From the NCBI RefSeq assembly GCF_016950255.1, contig NZ_JACGFN010000001.1, positions 2,294,001 through 2,358,000 on the forward strand: DNA of 64,000 bases. Direction: 5' to 3'. Under the pieces are notes generated by a model. It did no database searches, was not told where the DNA came from, and saw nothing but the letters and a program-made list of their open reading frames with translations. Made by a program: the position numbers and the translations under genes. Source of the DNA: Pectobacterium brasiliense (GTDB lineage Bacteria; Pseudomonadota; Gammaproteobacteria; Enterobacterales; Enterobacteriaceae). Shown in pieces: positions 35,112 through 44,680 of the stretch (its first letter is position 1; every line of letters begins with the position of its first letter).

Positions 35112-35973
35112 AATGCGCCCCTTTCTCCAGCACTTTCAGATTCATAATGGAAAAGGCGAACAGCATCGCCAGCGTCAGGAAGGTAGCCGCAGAGGCTTTA
35201 CCCAGATCGTGCGTATCATTCGCCAGATCTTGGATGTAATAGAGCAGCACGGTCGTCGCGTTATTCGGCCCGCCGCGCGTCATCACGGCCACATGGTCGA
35301 TCTGGGTAATAGCGTAGATAAAGGCGATAGTGACCACGAAGGCGATGGTTGGCCGCAGCAGCGGCAGCGTGACGTAGAAAAACACCTGACGCCGTGAAGC
35401 TCCTTCCATCAGCGCCGCCTCGCGTGCAGAGGCTGAAACGGCTTGCAGACCGGCGAGAAAAAACAGCATGTAGTAACCGGCGAATTTCCAGATACCGATG
35501 ACGCTCACCGCCACCAGCGCACTGTCGCTCATACCGAGATAGTTGTTGTTCATCGGGCCGAACGCTTTTGCCAGATAGTAATCCAGCAGCCCTAACCCCG
35601 GCATAAAGATGAACAGCCACAGCGTCGCGGCGCTCACCAGTGGAATAATCATCGGAAAGAAGAAAGCGGTACGCAGCCAGCGGTTAACGCGCGTGTTTTC
35701 CCACAGCAGCACCGCCAGCAACAGCGCCAGCAGCACACCGGGCACCACCGTCATCAGGATATACAGCACGTTGTTCAGCAACGCCTGCCAGAACACCGCG
35801 TCCTGCACCAGACGCACAAAATTATCCATACCGATGAACAGCGGCGTATCGGCATTCAGTCGGGTGTCATACAGGCTGTCGATGACCGAGCGCAACAGAG
35901 GGAAATAGGTGAAGGCAAGCAAAAACACCAGCGTCGGCAACAGCACAAGATAGGGAAAGCATTTTGCACGCAT
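35101..35973 (-). CDS. ugpA: ABC transporter permease, UgpA-like
   Basis: The 290-residue membrane protein has six predicted segments and the EAA loop EAALMEGASRRQVFFYVTLPLL, of the MalF/UgpA type without the large periplasmic insert of MalF. It is the first gene of the operon; the start codon ATG 35973 has only a weak ribosome binding site (TTTGAG). A three-half-site Pho box lies 54 bp upstream of the start codon, so the operon should be induced by phosphate starvation, as the E. coli ugp operon is. Confidence 0.86.
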   Translation of the reverse strand: MRAKCFPYLVLLPTLVFLLAFTYFPLLRSVIDSLYDTRLNADTPLFIGMDNFVRLVQDAVFWQALLNNVLYILMTVVPGVLLALLLAVLLWENTRVNRWLRTAFFFPMIIPLVSAATLWLFIFMPGLGLLDYYLAKAFGPMNNNYLGMSDSALVAVSVIGIWKFAGYYMLFFLAGLQAVSASAREAALMEGASRRQVFFYVTLPLLRPTIAFVVTIAFIYAITQIDHVAVMTRGGPNNATTVLLYYIQDLANDTHDLGKASAATFLTLAMLFAFSIMNLKVLEKGAHYER

Positions 35974-36026
35974 AACTCAAAGGCCGTTCAGTGTGAAACA
36001 CAGAGGCCTTACCCTAGAACGCTAGC

Positions 36027-36055
36027 GTGTCAGTGGGGCGTCAGTTTAATGACAG
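36027..36055 (-). promoter_or_regulatory. Pho box (PhoB operator) of the ugp/gpdQ operon
   Basis: On the minus strand three direct 7-bp half-sites occur at 11-bp intervals: CTGTCAT (36049-36055), CTGACGC (36038-36044) and CTGACAC (36027-36033), with 4-bp spacers TAAA and CCCA. The first pair, CTGTCATTAAACTGACGC, matches the 18-bp Pho box consensus at 15 positions. This tandem 11-bp phasing is diagnostic for PhoB. Confidence 0.85.
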
Positions 36056-36151
36056 TTTGTTTTCGAAAGTAAATAATTCGCGGGCTAAGTTGAGGTGTTA
36101 AATTCAGTACAACGATGAGCTGGCACCATACAAGCCGCAGAGCAGCCAATA

Positions 36152-36622
36152 CTATAATTTGAAAACCATATCTATACATCGCATCTCACTCCCAGTAAGA
36201 GTGGATTGATATAAGCTTTCCTGCTGAAACAAAAAACCATGCTTTTGATAGAAAGAGTGAGCATTAGGGGTTGAGGATAATGTTAATTGCTCATAACCAC
36301 GTGTGCGTGCTTCATCCTTTATAGCGTCAAGAATCATTCCACCCAATCCTCTCCCAACATACTCAGGCAAGGTAAAAATAGCCTCAACACTGCGACAAGA
36401 AATATCAAGAAAGCCCGTAGCAACCGGTCTGTTATCTAAACCCACAACAACAAAGAAAGGGTTAGTAGCAATAGCTCGCTTGTATCCCTCCGGCATAGAT
36501 TCTGGTGTCCATGCAGCAATAATTGTCGCTTCATAGCTGCTCTTGCATCCATGGCGGATAGCCTGATTCCTGATCTCCCAACATTCTTCTGCTTCATCAG
36601 GTTCTGCAAGTCTGACTTTCAT
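36152..36622 (-). CDS. GNAT-family N-acetyltransferase
   Basis: This 156-residue protein has the GNAT fold: N-terminal VRLAEPDEAEECWEIRNQAI, the beta-4 strand FLDISCRSVEAIFTLPEYVG followed by the acetyl-CoA pyrophosphate loop RGLGGMIL (Q/RxxGxG/A type) and the C-terminal NAHSFYQKHGFLFQQ. The acceptor is unknown. The gene is noticeably more AT-rich than its neighbours and lies alone between two operons on the same strand, which hints at acquisition. A weak AAGATG start context and no obvious terminator were seen. Confidence 0.8.
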   Translation of the reverse strand: MKVRLAEPDEAEECWEIRNQAIRHGCKSSYEATIIAAWTPESMPEGYKRAIATNPFFVVVGLDNRPVATGFLDISCRSVEAIFTLPEYVGRGLGGMILDAIKDEARTRGYEQLTLSSTPNAHSFYQKHGFLFQQESLYQSTLTGSEMRCIDMVFKL

Positions 36623-36765
36623 CTTTTCTCCATTTTGGGCTATCTCTATCCACTGCTTATGCCTAACTGATTAGATGATACAAGGCGGTATCTGAAACTA
36701 TCGTTGATGCGATAACTCAGTGTCCGCCTATCACTGGCAGTAACAATCTTAACGATCGCAGTTAA

Positions 36766-39639
36766 TTACGCATAATCGCTCATCGGCACACACGAGCAGA
36801 ACAGGTTACGGTCGCCGTACACATCGTCCAGACGCTTCACGCTCGGCCAGTATTTGTGTTCACTGCCTGCCGGGAAGACCGCCAGTTCGCGGCTATACGG
36901 GTGCGTCCAATCAGCCACCAGCTCCGCCTGCGTGTGCGGTGCGTTGACCAACGGATTGTCATCCAGCGGCCATTCGCCCTGCACGACGCGGTTGATTTCG
37001 GCGCGGATCGCCAGCATCGCATCAATAAAGCGATCGATCTCTACCTGACTTTCCGATTCCGTTGGTTCCACCATCAGCGTGCCCGCGACCGGGAATGACA
37101 TGGTCGGCGCATGGAAACCGTAGTCGATCAGGCGCTTGGCGATATCCATCTCGCTGATACCCGTACTCTCTTTGAGCGGACGAATATCCAGAATACATTC
37201 GTGCGCCACGCGACCGTCACGGCCGGTGTAGAGTACCGGATACGCCTGCTGTAAGCGCGTCGCGATATAGTTGGCGTTCAGGATCGCCATCTGACTAGCC
37301 TGTTTCAGCCCTTCCGCGCCCATCATGCGGATATACATCCAGCTAATCGGCAGGATAGAAGCACTGCCGAACGGTGCCGCAGAGACCGCGCCTTGTTCCG
37401 TCAGCACACCCTCGATTTTTACCACTTGATGACCCGGCACAAACGGTGCCAGATGCGCTTTCACGCCAATCGGCCCCATGCCCGGTCCGCCGCCGCCGTG
37501 CGGAATACAGAACGTTTTATGCAAGTTCAGGTGCGAGACATCAGCGCCAATGTAACCCGGCGTCGTGATGCCAACCTGCGCATTCATATTCGCGCCGTCC
37601 AGATATACCTGACCGCCGTATTGATGCACGATCTGGCACACTTCGCGGATCGTCTCTTCATAGACGCCGTGAGTGGATGGATAGGTCACCATGATGCAGG
37701 AAAGCTGTTCGCCCGCCGCCTGCGCTTTCTCACGCAGATCGTGCAGATCGATATTGCCCTGCTTGTCACAGGCGACCACCACCACGTCCATCCCCGCCAT
37801 CTGCGCCGATGCTGGGTTCGTGCCATGGGCGGAGCTAGGAATCAGACAGAGATTGCGACCAGCTTCATTGCGACTTTCATGATAGCGACGGATCGCCAGC
37901 AGCCCCGCGTATTCACCCTGTGCGCCTGAGTTGGGCTGCATACAAATCGCGTCATAGCCCGTCAGTTGCACCAACCAGCCCGATAGCTGTTCGATCATCT
38001 GGCGATAGCCCAGCGCCTGTTCCGTCGGGCAGAATGGATGCAGCTCGGCAAATTCCGGCCAGGTAATCGGCAGCATTTCCGCCGCCGCGTTGAGCTTCAT
38101 GGTGCAGGAACCGAGCGGGATCATCGCCTGATTCAGCGCCAGATCCTTACGCGCCAGACGGTGCAGATAGCGCATCATCTCGGTTTCGCTGTGATAGCGG
38201 TTGAACACCGGATGCGAGAGGATCGCGTCGTGGCGCATCAGTCCGGCAGGGATCGTGGCCGCTTTCTGGCCGATGGCCGTATCAAGCGCATCGATATCCA
38301 ACCCGTGATCGTCGCCTAACAGCACGGCAAACAGCGCCAGCACATCTTCACGCGTGGTCGCTTCATCCAGCGTGATGCCTACCGCACTCGCCAAATCGCT
38401 ACGCAAGTTGATGCCAAAACTTAATGCCCGGCTCAGCACCGCGTCTTTGTCCGCGACTTCGATAGTCAGCGTGTCGAACCAGCTGCGATGGCGCAGCAGC
38501 AGCCCGCCCTGCGTTAATCCCGCCGCCAGAATATCGGTCAGACGGTGGATGCGCCCAGCAATACGTTTGAGCCCTTCCGGCCCGTGGAATACCGCATACA
38601 TCCCCGCAATGTTGGCCAGCAACACCTGCGAGGTACAAATATTGGAGTTCGCCTTCTCGCGGCGAATGTGCTGTTCACGCGTCTGCATCGCCATGCGCAG
38701 CGCGGTGTTGCCTGCCGCATCGCGCGACACGCCGATAATACGTCCCGGCATAGCACGTTTATGTTCATCACGGCAGGCGAAGAACGCCGCGTGTGGCCCA
38801 CCGTAGCCCATCGGCACGCCAAAGCGCTGTGCGGAACCGAAGACGATATCCGCCCCCTGCTTGCCCGGCGCAGTCAGCAATACCAGCGCCATGATGTCCG
38901 ACGCCACGCAGCTGACGACCTTGCGTGCTTTCAGAGCGGCCATCAGGTCGCTGTAATCGTGCAGTTCGCCGGTCGTCCCTGCCTGTTGCAGCAAAACACC
39001 AAACACCGCATCGTCTTTCAACGCGTCTTCCGCCTTACCGACAACAATTTCAAAACCGAAAGTTTCCGCACGGGTACGCACCACGTCCAGCGTTTGCGGA
39101 TGCACGTCGTCGGCGACGAAGAAGCGTTCGGCCTGTTTGAGTTTGCTGATGCGCTTCGCCATCGCCATCGCTTCCGCCGCTGCGGTTGCTTCATCCAGCA
39201 GCGAGGCAGAGGCCAAGTCCAGACCGGTTAAATCCTGCGTGACCTGCTGGAAATTCAGCAGCGCTTCAAGACGCCCCTGAGAGACTTCCGGCTGATACGG
39301 CGTATAGGCGGTGTACCAGCCTGGGTTTTCCAGCAGGTTGCGTAAAATCACCGGCGGCATCAGCACCGCGCTGTAGCCCATGCCAATGTAGCTTTTATAA
39401 CGTTGATTGCGTCCTGCAATGGCCTTCAGCTCAGCTAACGCTTCATGTTCCGTCACCGCCTCTCCCACCGCAGGCGGGCTGGGCAATTGAATGTCCACCG
39501 GGACAATCTGGCGGATCAGCGCATCCAGCGACGTCGCGCCGACCACCGACAGCATGTGCTGCTGTTGGCTGACGGAAGGACCGATATGGCGCTCGATAAA
39601 CGCGCCGTCATGTTCGAGTTGACTGAGTGTCTGGGTCAT
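36766..39639 (-). CDS. gcvP: Glycine dehydrogenase (decarboxylating), P protein
   Basis: This 957-residue PLP enzyme decarboxylates glycine and passes the aminomethyl group to lipoylated GcvH. It is the single-chain enterobacterial form with N- and C-terminal halves of aminotransferase fold. The PLP lysine is Lys708 in [19 protein letters not shown], the same number as in E. coli. Conserved stretches include [16 protein letters not shown] [15 protein letters not shown] and [17 protein letters not shown] [14 protein letters not shown] start at ATG 39639 ([12 protein letters not shown]), which gives exactly the E. coli length. It is the last gene of the gcv operon but follows a strong terminator-like hairpin. 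Confidence 0.97.
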   Translation of the reverse strand: MTQTLSQLEHDGAFIERHIGPSVSQQQHMLSVVGATSLDALIRQIVPVDIQLPSPPAVGEAVTEHEALAELKAIAGRNQRYKSYIGMGYSAVLMPPVILRNLLENPGWYTAYTPYQPEVSQGRLEALLNFQQVTQDLTGLDLASASLLDEATAAAEAMAMAKRISKLKQAERFFVADDVHPQTLDVVRTRAETFGFEIVVGKAEDALKDDAVFGVLLQQAGTTGELHDYSDLMAALKARKVVSCVASDIMALVLLTAPGKQGADIVFGSAQRFGVPMGYGGPHAAFFACRDEHKRAMPGRIIGVSRDAAGNTALRMAMQTREQHIRREKANSNICTSQVLLANIAGMYAVFHGPEGLKRIAGRIHRLTDILAAGLTQGGLLLRHRSWFDTLTIEVADKDAVLSRALSFGINLRSDLASAVGITLDEATTREDVLALFAVLLGDDHGLDIDALDTAIGQKAATIPAGLMRHDAILSHPVFNRYHSETEMMRYLHRLARKDLALNQAMIPLGSCTMKLNAAAEMLPITWPEFAELHPFCPTEQALGYRQMIEQLSGWLVQLTGYDAICMQPNSGAQGEYAGLLAIRRYHESRNEAGRNLCLIPSSAHGTNPASAQMAGMDVVVVACDKQGNIDLHDLREKAQAAGEQLSCIMVTYPSTHGVYEETIREVCQIVHQYGGQVYLDGANMNAQVGITTPGYIGADVSHLNLHKTFCIPHGGGGPGMGPIGVKAHLAPFVPGHQVVKIEGVLTEQGAVSAAPFGSASILPISWMYIRMMGAEGLKQASQMAILNANYIATRLQQAYPVLYTGRDGRVAHECILDIRPLKESTGISEMDIAKRLIDYGFHAPTMSFPVAGTLMVEPTESESQVEIDRFIDAMLAIRAEINRVVQGEWPLDDNPLVNAPHTQAELVADWTHPYSRELAVFPAGSEHKYWPSVKRLDDVYGDRNLFCSCVPMSDYA

Positions 39640-39723
39640 TACAGTAATTTCCTGGATCAATCGTGCCTGCATCAATCGTGATCGCTGCCGCGCTGAAAGA
39701 CGACGCGGGCGAATAAAACAAAA

Positions 39724-39751
39724 CGCCCCCGGTTCAGCAAAACCGGGGGCG
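39724..39751 (-). terminator. Intrinsic terminator between gcvH and gcvP
   Basis: An 11-bp stem CGCCCCCGGTT / AACCGGGGGCG with a 6-nt loop starts 7 bp after the gcvH stop. On the minus strand it is followed by TTTTGTTTTATT. By sequence it is a classic Rho-independent terminator, placed inside the operon 84 bp before gcvP. Confidence 0.85.
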
Positions 39752-39757
39752 CGATAA

Positions 39758-40150
39758 CTACTCGTCTTCTTCTAACGACGCCTGATAGCCTTCGGCATCA
39801 AGCAGTTCGTCCAAATCAGACTCATCAGAAATTCTGATGCGGAACAGCCAACCATCGGTATAAGGTGCGCTGTTGACCAGCTCAGGGGAGGATTCCAGAT
39901 CGTCGTTAACTTCCACGATCTCACCGCTGATGGGCGCATAAATATCCGATGCCGCTTTTACCGACTCCGCCACCGCGCAGTCATCACCTGCGGCGACGAC
40001 CGTGCCCACTTCAGGTAAATCGATAAAGACCATGTCACCCAGAAGCTCCTGCGCGTGTTCGGTAATGCCCACGCTGTAGATACCGTCGCCCTCGTGTAGC
40101 ACCCATTCGTGCGATGTGGTGTATTTTAATTCTACTGGTACGTTGCTCAT
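39758..40150 (-). CDS. gcvH: Glycine cleavage system H protein
   Basis: The 130-residue carrier shuttles the aminomethyl group between P, T and L proteins on its lipoyl arm. The lipoylated lysine is Lys65 in [15 protein letters not shown]. The flanking [13 protein letters not shown] and [18 protein letters not shown] are typical. Length agrees with E. coli (129). It lies between gcvT (59-bp gap) and gcvP. Confidence 0.97.
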   Translation of the reverse strand: MSNVPVELKYTTSHEWVLHEGDGIYSVGITEHAQELLGDMVFIDLPEVGTVVAAGDDCAVAESVKAASDIYAPISGEIVEVNDDLESSPELVNSAPYTDGWLFRIRISDESDLDELLDAEGYQASLEEDE

Positions 40151-40209
40151 TGCATCCCCTTTACTAAAGTCGTTAATCCCGTGCGCTTATCTTTACAGGC
40201 AAGCCGCTA

Positions 40210-41325
40210 TCAATACTGAACGATGGCTTTTCCGGCGCGGACAAAGCCGGGTTTGGTCACGTGGACAGGCAGTTCGCGGTTACGAATCTGCACAATCGCC
40301 TGCTCACCAATCCCCACCGGAACACGCGCCAGCGCGATGCTCACGCCAAGCGTCGGCGAGAACGATCCGCTGGTGATGACCCCTTCTCGCATCACGCCAT
40401 CACTATCAGTAAAGCGCACAGGTAAATCATTGCGCAATACGCCTTTTTCCGTCAGCACTAAACCAACCAGTTGATCGGTCCCTTTTTCACGCTGATGCAC
40501 TAATGCTTCACGCCCGATAAACTCGCGATCCTCCGGCTGCCAGGCGATTGTCCAGCCCATATTGGCGGCCAGCGGCGAAATACCCTCATCCATATCCTGA
40601 CCGTACAGGTTCATCCCCGCTTCAAGCCGTAGCGTATCGCGTGCGCCCAGTCCGCATGGCTTCACGCCAGCTGCCAGCAGCTGTTGCCAGAAATCAACCA
40701 CCTGCTCATTCGGCAGCGCGATTTCATAACCGGCTTCGCCCGTATAACCTGTTGTGGCCACGAAGAAGTCGCCCGCCTGCTTGCCAAAAAACGGCTTCAT
40801 GCTGGCAACAGCAGCCACATCTGCATCACTCAGGCCTTTTGCCTTCAGGATTTCTTGCACTTTTTCCTGCGCCTGCGGACCTTGTACCGCGACCAGCGCT
40901 AGGTCGTCGCGCTCACGGATTTCAACCCCGAACGGTGCAGCGTGCTGCCCGATCCAAGCGAGATCTTTTTCACGGGTCGCGGAGTTCACGACCAGCCGGA
41001 AATGGTCTTCCGTGAGAAAATAAACAATCAGATCGTCGATGACACCGCCGGAGGCATTCAGCATGCCGGTATAAAGCGCTTTGCCCGGCTGTGTGAGTTT
41101 GGCGACATCATTCGCCAGCAGATAGCGCAGAAATTCACGCGTTCTCACGCCGTGCAAATCGACGATGGTCATGTGGGAAACATCAAAAATGCCGGCTTCC
41201 CGACGCACAATGTGGTGCTCATCCAGTTGGGAACCGTAATGCAGCGGCATCATCCAGCCGTGAAAATCCACCATTTTGGCGCCATCGGCCAGATGTTGTT
41301 GGTACAACGGGGTCTGCTTTGCCAT
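40210..41325 (-). CDS. gcvT: Glycine cleavage system aminomethyltransferase (T protein)
   Basis: This 371-residue enzyme releases ammonia from the H-protein intermediate and transfers the one-carbon unit to tetrahydrofolate. Recognisable features are [47 protein letters not shown] and [19 protein letters not shown], with the catalytic Asp in the last region of the FDVSHM loop. AGAGGG precedes the ATG. First gene of gcvTHP, with a 562-bp upstream region shared with fucO. Confidence 0.96.
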   Translation of the reverse strand: MAKQTPLYQQHLADGAKMVDFHGWMMPLHYGSQLDEHHIVRREAGIFDVSHMTIVDLHGVRTREFLRYLLANDVAKLTQPGKALYTGMLNASGGVIDDLIVYFLTEDHFRLVVNSATREKDLAWIGQHAAPFGVEIRERDDLALVAVQGPQAQEKVQEILKAKGLSDADVAAVASMKPFFGKQAGDFFVATTGYTGEAGYEIALPNEQVVDFWQQLLAAGVKPCGLGARDTLRLEAGMNLYGQDMDEGISPLAANMGWTIAWQPEDREFIGREALVHQREKGTDQLVGLVLTEKGVLRNDLPVRFTDSDGVMREGVITSGSFSPTLGVSIALARVPVGIGEQAIVQIRNRELPVHVTKPGFVRAGKAIVQY

Positions 41326-41887
41326 TCTTCATCCCTCTTCAGCGCATGGCGTTCAGGCGATAAAACACACTGCGCAAACGATATCTTATGACTGAACTTA
41401 CCATCGACGCGCAGGTTAAACCACTCTCTCAGACATAAGATAAATTATATAGAAGACAAAGAAAGTCGAGCCGCCCACAAAAAATAAAGCAGCGTAATAT
41501 TCTTAATAATTAACAAAAATAAGCACGTAAATTATTTAAAACAGCGTAAACCACAAATTAATGACATTAAAACTGGCTAATGCAGGCACTGACACCCACA
41601 TGAAAACACCATTCGGATTAGATAATGTAATGATAAAAACAAGCCTAAATTAGATTTTTTCAATCAAAAACTAACAACAACTCCCAACCAGACTCCCTCC
41701 CTTACGCCGTCATCATCACGACTCTGTGAACGGTTTCTCAGGCGTCTTTACCTCAGTGCCAGCAAACAAGATGGCATGGCACCTGACGGAAGGCGCTGAG
41801 ATCCGACTTATCCCACACTAATAGAAAGGAATTGCGCAACATATATTTTTCGCTTTATCAAAATCAAACGTGATTAGGAGATAGATG
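41326..41887. promoter_or_regulatory. Regulatory region between divergent gcvT and fucO
   Basis: This AT-rich region contains a perfect -10 box TATAAT for gcvT on the minus strand (41444-41449) without a matching -35, fitting an activator-dependent promoter. Four CTAAT motifs, the core recognised by GcvA in E. coli, lie farther upstream: 41577-41581, and on the other strand 41617-41621 and 41649-41653, plus 41818-41822. The AT-rich tracts between 41450 and 41560 would suit Lrp and IHF binding, which E. coli gcvT uses. No glycine riboswitch was recognised. The 5' untranslated leader of gcvT would be about 110 nt. Confidence 0.5.
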
Positions 41888-43039
41888 ATGGCTAACAGAA
41901 TGATCCTTAACGAAACGTCCTACTTTGGCGCGGGCGCGATTGCCCACATTGTCGATGAAGTGAAGCGGCGAGGGTTCAAAAAAGCGCTATTGGTGACGGA
42001 CAAGGATTTGGTTAAATTTGGCGTCGCGACCAATGTCACGGCGAAGCTGGATGCGGCAGGCTTACCCTACGATATCTACGATGAGGTGATTCCCAACCCA
42101 ACCATCGCCGTGGTGGAAAGGGGCGTCGAGCGCTTCAAGGCATCACAGGCCGATTATCTGATCGCGGTTGGCGGCGGCTCACCGCAGGATACCTGTAAGG
42201 CTATCGGGATTATTATCAATAACCCTGAATTCGCCGATGTCCGCAGTCTGGAAGGCGTTGCCGCCACCCGACGCGCTGCCGTTCCGATTATCGCGATCCC
42301 AACCACCTCCGGCACGGCAGCAGAAGTCACCATCAACTACGTCATCACCGATGAAGAAAAACGCCGCAAATTCGTGTGCGTCGATCCGCACGACATCCCG
42401 ATTGTCGCCATCGTCGATCCCGACATGATGATGAGCATGCCTGCCTCGCTGAAAGCCGCTACGGGGATTGACGCCCTGACGCACGCCATTGAAGGCTTCA
42501 CCACCAAAGCCGCCTGGGAACTGACCGATACGCTGCACCTGAAAGCGATTGAAATTATCAGCCGTTCACTGCGCGATTCCGTCGCCGGGAAGCCGAAAGG
42601 CGTGGAAGAGATGGCGCTGGGGCAATACATCGCTGGCATGGGGTTCTCGAACGTCGGACTTGGGCTGGTACACGGCATGGCGCATCCGCTCGGCGCGTTT
42701 TACAACACCCCGCACGGCGTTGCTAACGCGATCCTGTTGCCGCATATCATGGCCTACAACGCGGATTATACGGGTGAAAAATTCCGAGACATCGCCGTGG
42801 CAATGGGGGTAAAAGGCGCGGCTGAGATGCCGATAGCCCACGTGCGGGAAGCTGCGATTAACGCCGTGCGACAGCTTTCCCACGATGTGGATATTCCACC
42901 GAGGCTGCGCGATGTCGGAGTAAGAGAAGAGGATATTCCGGCATTGGCGCAGGCTGCCTTTGACGATGTGTGCACCGGCGGCAACCCGCGCGATACGAAT
43001 ATCGATGAGATTAAAGCGCTGTATCAGTCGATTTATTGA
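41888..43039 (+). CDS. fucO: Iron-dependent lactaldehyde reductase (FucO)
   Basis: The 383-residue group III alcohol dehydrogenase interconverts L-lactaldehyde and L-1,2-propanediol with NADH. It is close to E. coli FucO: MANRMILNETSYFGAGAI, VGGGSPQDTCKAIGII (NAD-binding), EVTINYVITDEEKRRKFVCVD, the Fe ligands in GIDALTHAIEGF (Asp, His) and LVHGMAHPLGAFYNTPHGVAN (two His). The second of two adjacent ATG codons gives the FucO-like start, 7 bp after AGGAG. No fucose or rhamnose genes adjoin it here, so its in vivo substrate may be another aldehyde or diol. Confidence 0.9.
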   Translation: MANRMILNETSYFGAGAIAHIVDEVKRRGFKKALLVTDKDLVKFGVATNVTAKLDAAGLPYDIYDEVIPNPTIAVVERGVERFKASQADYLIAVGGGSPQDTCKAIGIIINNPEFADVRSLEGVAATRRAAVPIIAIPTTSGTAAEVTINYVITDEEKRRKFVCVDPHDIPIVAIVDPDMMMSMPASLKAATGIDALTHAIEGFTTKAAWELTDTLHLKAIEIISRSLRDSVAGKPKGVEEMALGQYIAGMGFSNVGLGLVHGMAHPLGAFYNTPHGVANAILLPHIMAYNADYTGEKFRDIAVAMGVKGAAEMPIAHVREAAINAVRQLSHDVDIPPRLRDVGVREEDIPALAQAAFDDVCTGGNPRDTNIDEIKALYQSIY

Positions 43040-43050
43040 AGTACGCTTAG

Positions 43051-43078
43051 CACCACCCGCAACGCACCGCGGGTGGTG
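43051..43078. terminator. Terminator between convergent fucO and hydrolase gene
   Basis: A 10-bp stem CACCACCCGC / GCGGGTGGTG with an 8-nt loop fills the 43-bp gap. T-runs are short on both sides; it probably serves both genes. Confidence 0.7.
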
Positions 43079-43082
43079 TTCG

Positions 43083-44546
43083 CTATCGTGGGATCTTCTC
43101 TTCAATACGCTGAATCAAGTAGGGATAAAACGGGTTAGAAGACAGGCGCAGCAGTGTATCCAGATCGACCACCAGCGCGGAGCGCTCTCCTCTGGGAGTA
43201 ATTTTTCCCAGCGGTAATCCAAACTCGGTGGGATTCTGTGAGAAACGGCCATACAGCGAATCCGAATCTGGGAACGGCAGCGATACGTGCGATAACGAAT
43301 ACACATCCGATGGATAGTCCATCCCCAGCTCGCGAGTCTGTTCCTGCATCGTCCCCGCTGCAACATCAAACGCCACGGCATGAGAACTGTTCGGCGCAGC
43401 GTTAGAAATCACCGTTGTATCATAATGGCGTGGTGTGGCGGGCAACAGCTGGCTAACAGCACCATTCGTCGATTCACGCAGAAGCGGGCCAAAATTGACG
43501 GTACGATTGACATCAAAGAGAACCAACTGACTCCCGTTCGCTGGCAGCAAGTTATAGAACGCCGTAATGACCGCACGCGTGCTAACGGTGAAATCCATCA
43601 CCGATTGGAACGTCAGCACTGGCGGTAAATCAACCAACGCATTCGCTTGTGCTTTCCGGCTTAACTGACTCTGAAGCTCATGGGTTAACAACCAAGATTG
43701 CCGCGCACCATTTACCGGAAATGAGTTGTACTTGAAGGGATTAAATTCCGGCAAGATGCCCAACCAGGCAGACTTGGCAAAGGCAGGAAAGATAGCCGGT
43801 AGCCCTGCCAGCCCCGCAAAGCGTGCGTAGCTGGTGATGCCGATCATAGGGGAAATAAGGATAAGCCGATCGGGACGCGCCAGCGCAGGGTTATCCAACG
43901 TATCCAGCGTGTACTTCAGCGCCAGCGCCCCGCCGTTGGAAAAACCGACGATATGCAGCGGCAGCTTTTGGCCCTGTTGTACCGTCAGGTGCGATGTCGC
44001 CTCACGTACCGCCAGACGCGTGGCTGCCAGCCAATCTTCCCATTGCACATCGGTCAGCGCCCCCGGCACCGTCCCGTGCGCAGGCAGACGAATTCCAACA
44101 ACGAAAAAACCACGCTGACGGTAGCGTTCCGCGATATGTCGCAAACTGTAGGGGGAATCGGTCAGGCCGTGCAACATCACCACCGCGCCTTTCAGTTCCC
44201 CTTCTGGCGATAGTTCATAGGATCGGTTCCAGTCATGCTGGAATTTCCCAGGATAAACCGGGCTACCCGAAAAATAGCGGTTAACCGGACGCTGTTCATC
44301 CTCATCCAGTTCCTGCGTGACATGTTGATTGACCTGCTGAAAGATGAGCGCTTCCTGCTTTAAATACGCAGACCAGTCGCTTTTATCCAGCACATCAACC
44401 GACAATTCATCCGGCACATAGGTGTGCCAAGGCGCAAGCGGCGGCCCACTTTGCGTATCATAAACACGAATAGCCAACAGCGTCATCGCGATAATGCCGA
44501 TGACGATAAGGCCGCGTCTGATGAGTCGCCGTACAGATTTCAGCAT
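43083..44546 (-). CDS. Membrane-anchored alpha/beta hydrolase
   Basis: The 487-residue protein begins with a single membrane segment (about residues 11-27, after a basic MLKSVRRLIRR), so the catalytic part is probably periplasmic. The alpha/beta hydrolase core shows GAVVMLHGLTDSPYSLRHIAERYRQRGFFVVGIRLPAHG and the nucleophile elbow GFSNGG (Ser flanked by Gly-Phe and Asn-Gly-Gly). The most likely catalytic His is in the C-terminal VSLPFPDSDSLYG or SLSHVS region. Substrate unknown; relatives are annotated as esterases or lysophospholipase-like proteins. It is a single gene, and its long C-terminal part is not assigned. Confidence 0.75.
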   Translation of the reverse strand: MLKSVRRLIRRGLIVIGIIAMTLLAIRVYDTQSGPPLAPWHTYVPDELSVDVLDKSDWSAYLKQEALIFQQVNQHVTQELDEDEQRPVNRYFSGSPVYPGKFQHDWNRSYELSPEGELKGAVVMLHGLTDSPYSLRHIAERYRQRGFFVVGIRLPAHGTVPGALTDVQWEDWLAATRLAVREATSHLTVQQGQKLPLHIVGFSNGGALALKYTLDTLDNPALARPDRLILISPMIGITSYARFAGLAGLPAIFPAFAKSAWLGILPEFNPFKYNSFPVNGARQSWLLTHELQSQLSRKAQANALVDLPPVLTFQSVMDFTVSTRAVITAFYNLLPANGSQLVLFDVNRTVNFGPLLRESTNGAVSQLLPATPRHYDTTVISNAAPNSSHAVAFDVAAGTMQEQTRELGMDYPSDVYSLSHVSLPFPDSDSLYGRFSQNPTEFGLPLGKITPRGERSALVVDLDTLLRLSSNPFYPYLIQRIEEKIPR

Positions 44547-44642
44547 GGTGTTTCCCTTCCCGTTACCGTGTGACCATGCCGATGATTCTAAATAAAACCA
44601 TACGGCTACACACTGTATTATTCAGAGAAACGCTACACAAAA

Positions 44643-44664
44643 CCGCCCGATATCGCACGGGCGG
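44643..44664 (-). terminator. Terminator of the acetoin operon
   Basis: On the minus strand CCGCCCG pairs with CGGGCGG around an 8-nt loop, 17 bp after the budB stop, followed by TTTTGTG. Confidence 0.7.
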
Positions 44665-44680
44665 GTAACCCATTTAACTG

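Noticed and set aside
41326..41460. Glycine riboswitch in the gcvT leader
   Set aside because: I could not find the conserved tandem aptamer pattern; enterobacterial gcv operons use GcvA/Lrp control instead.
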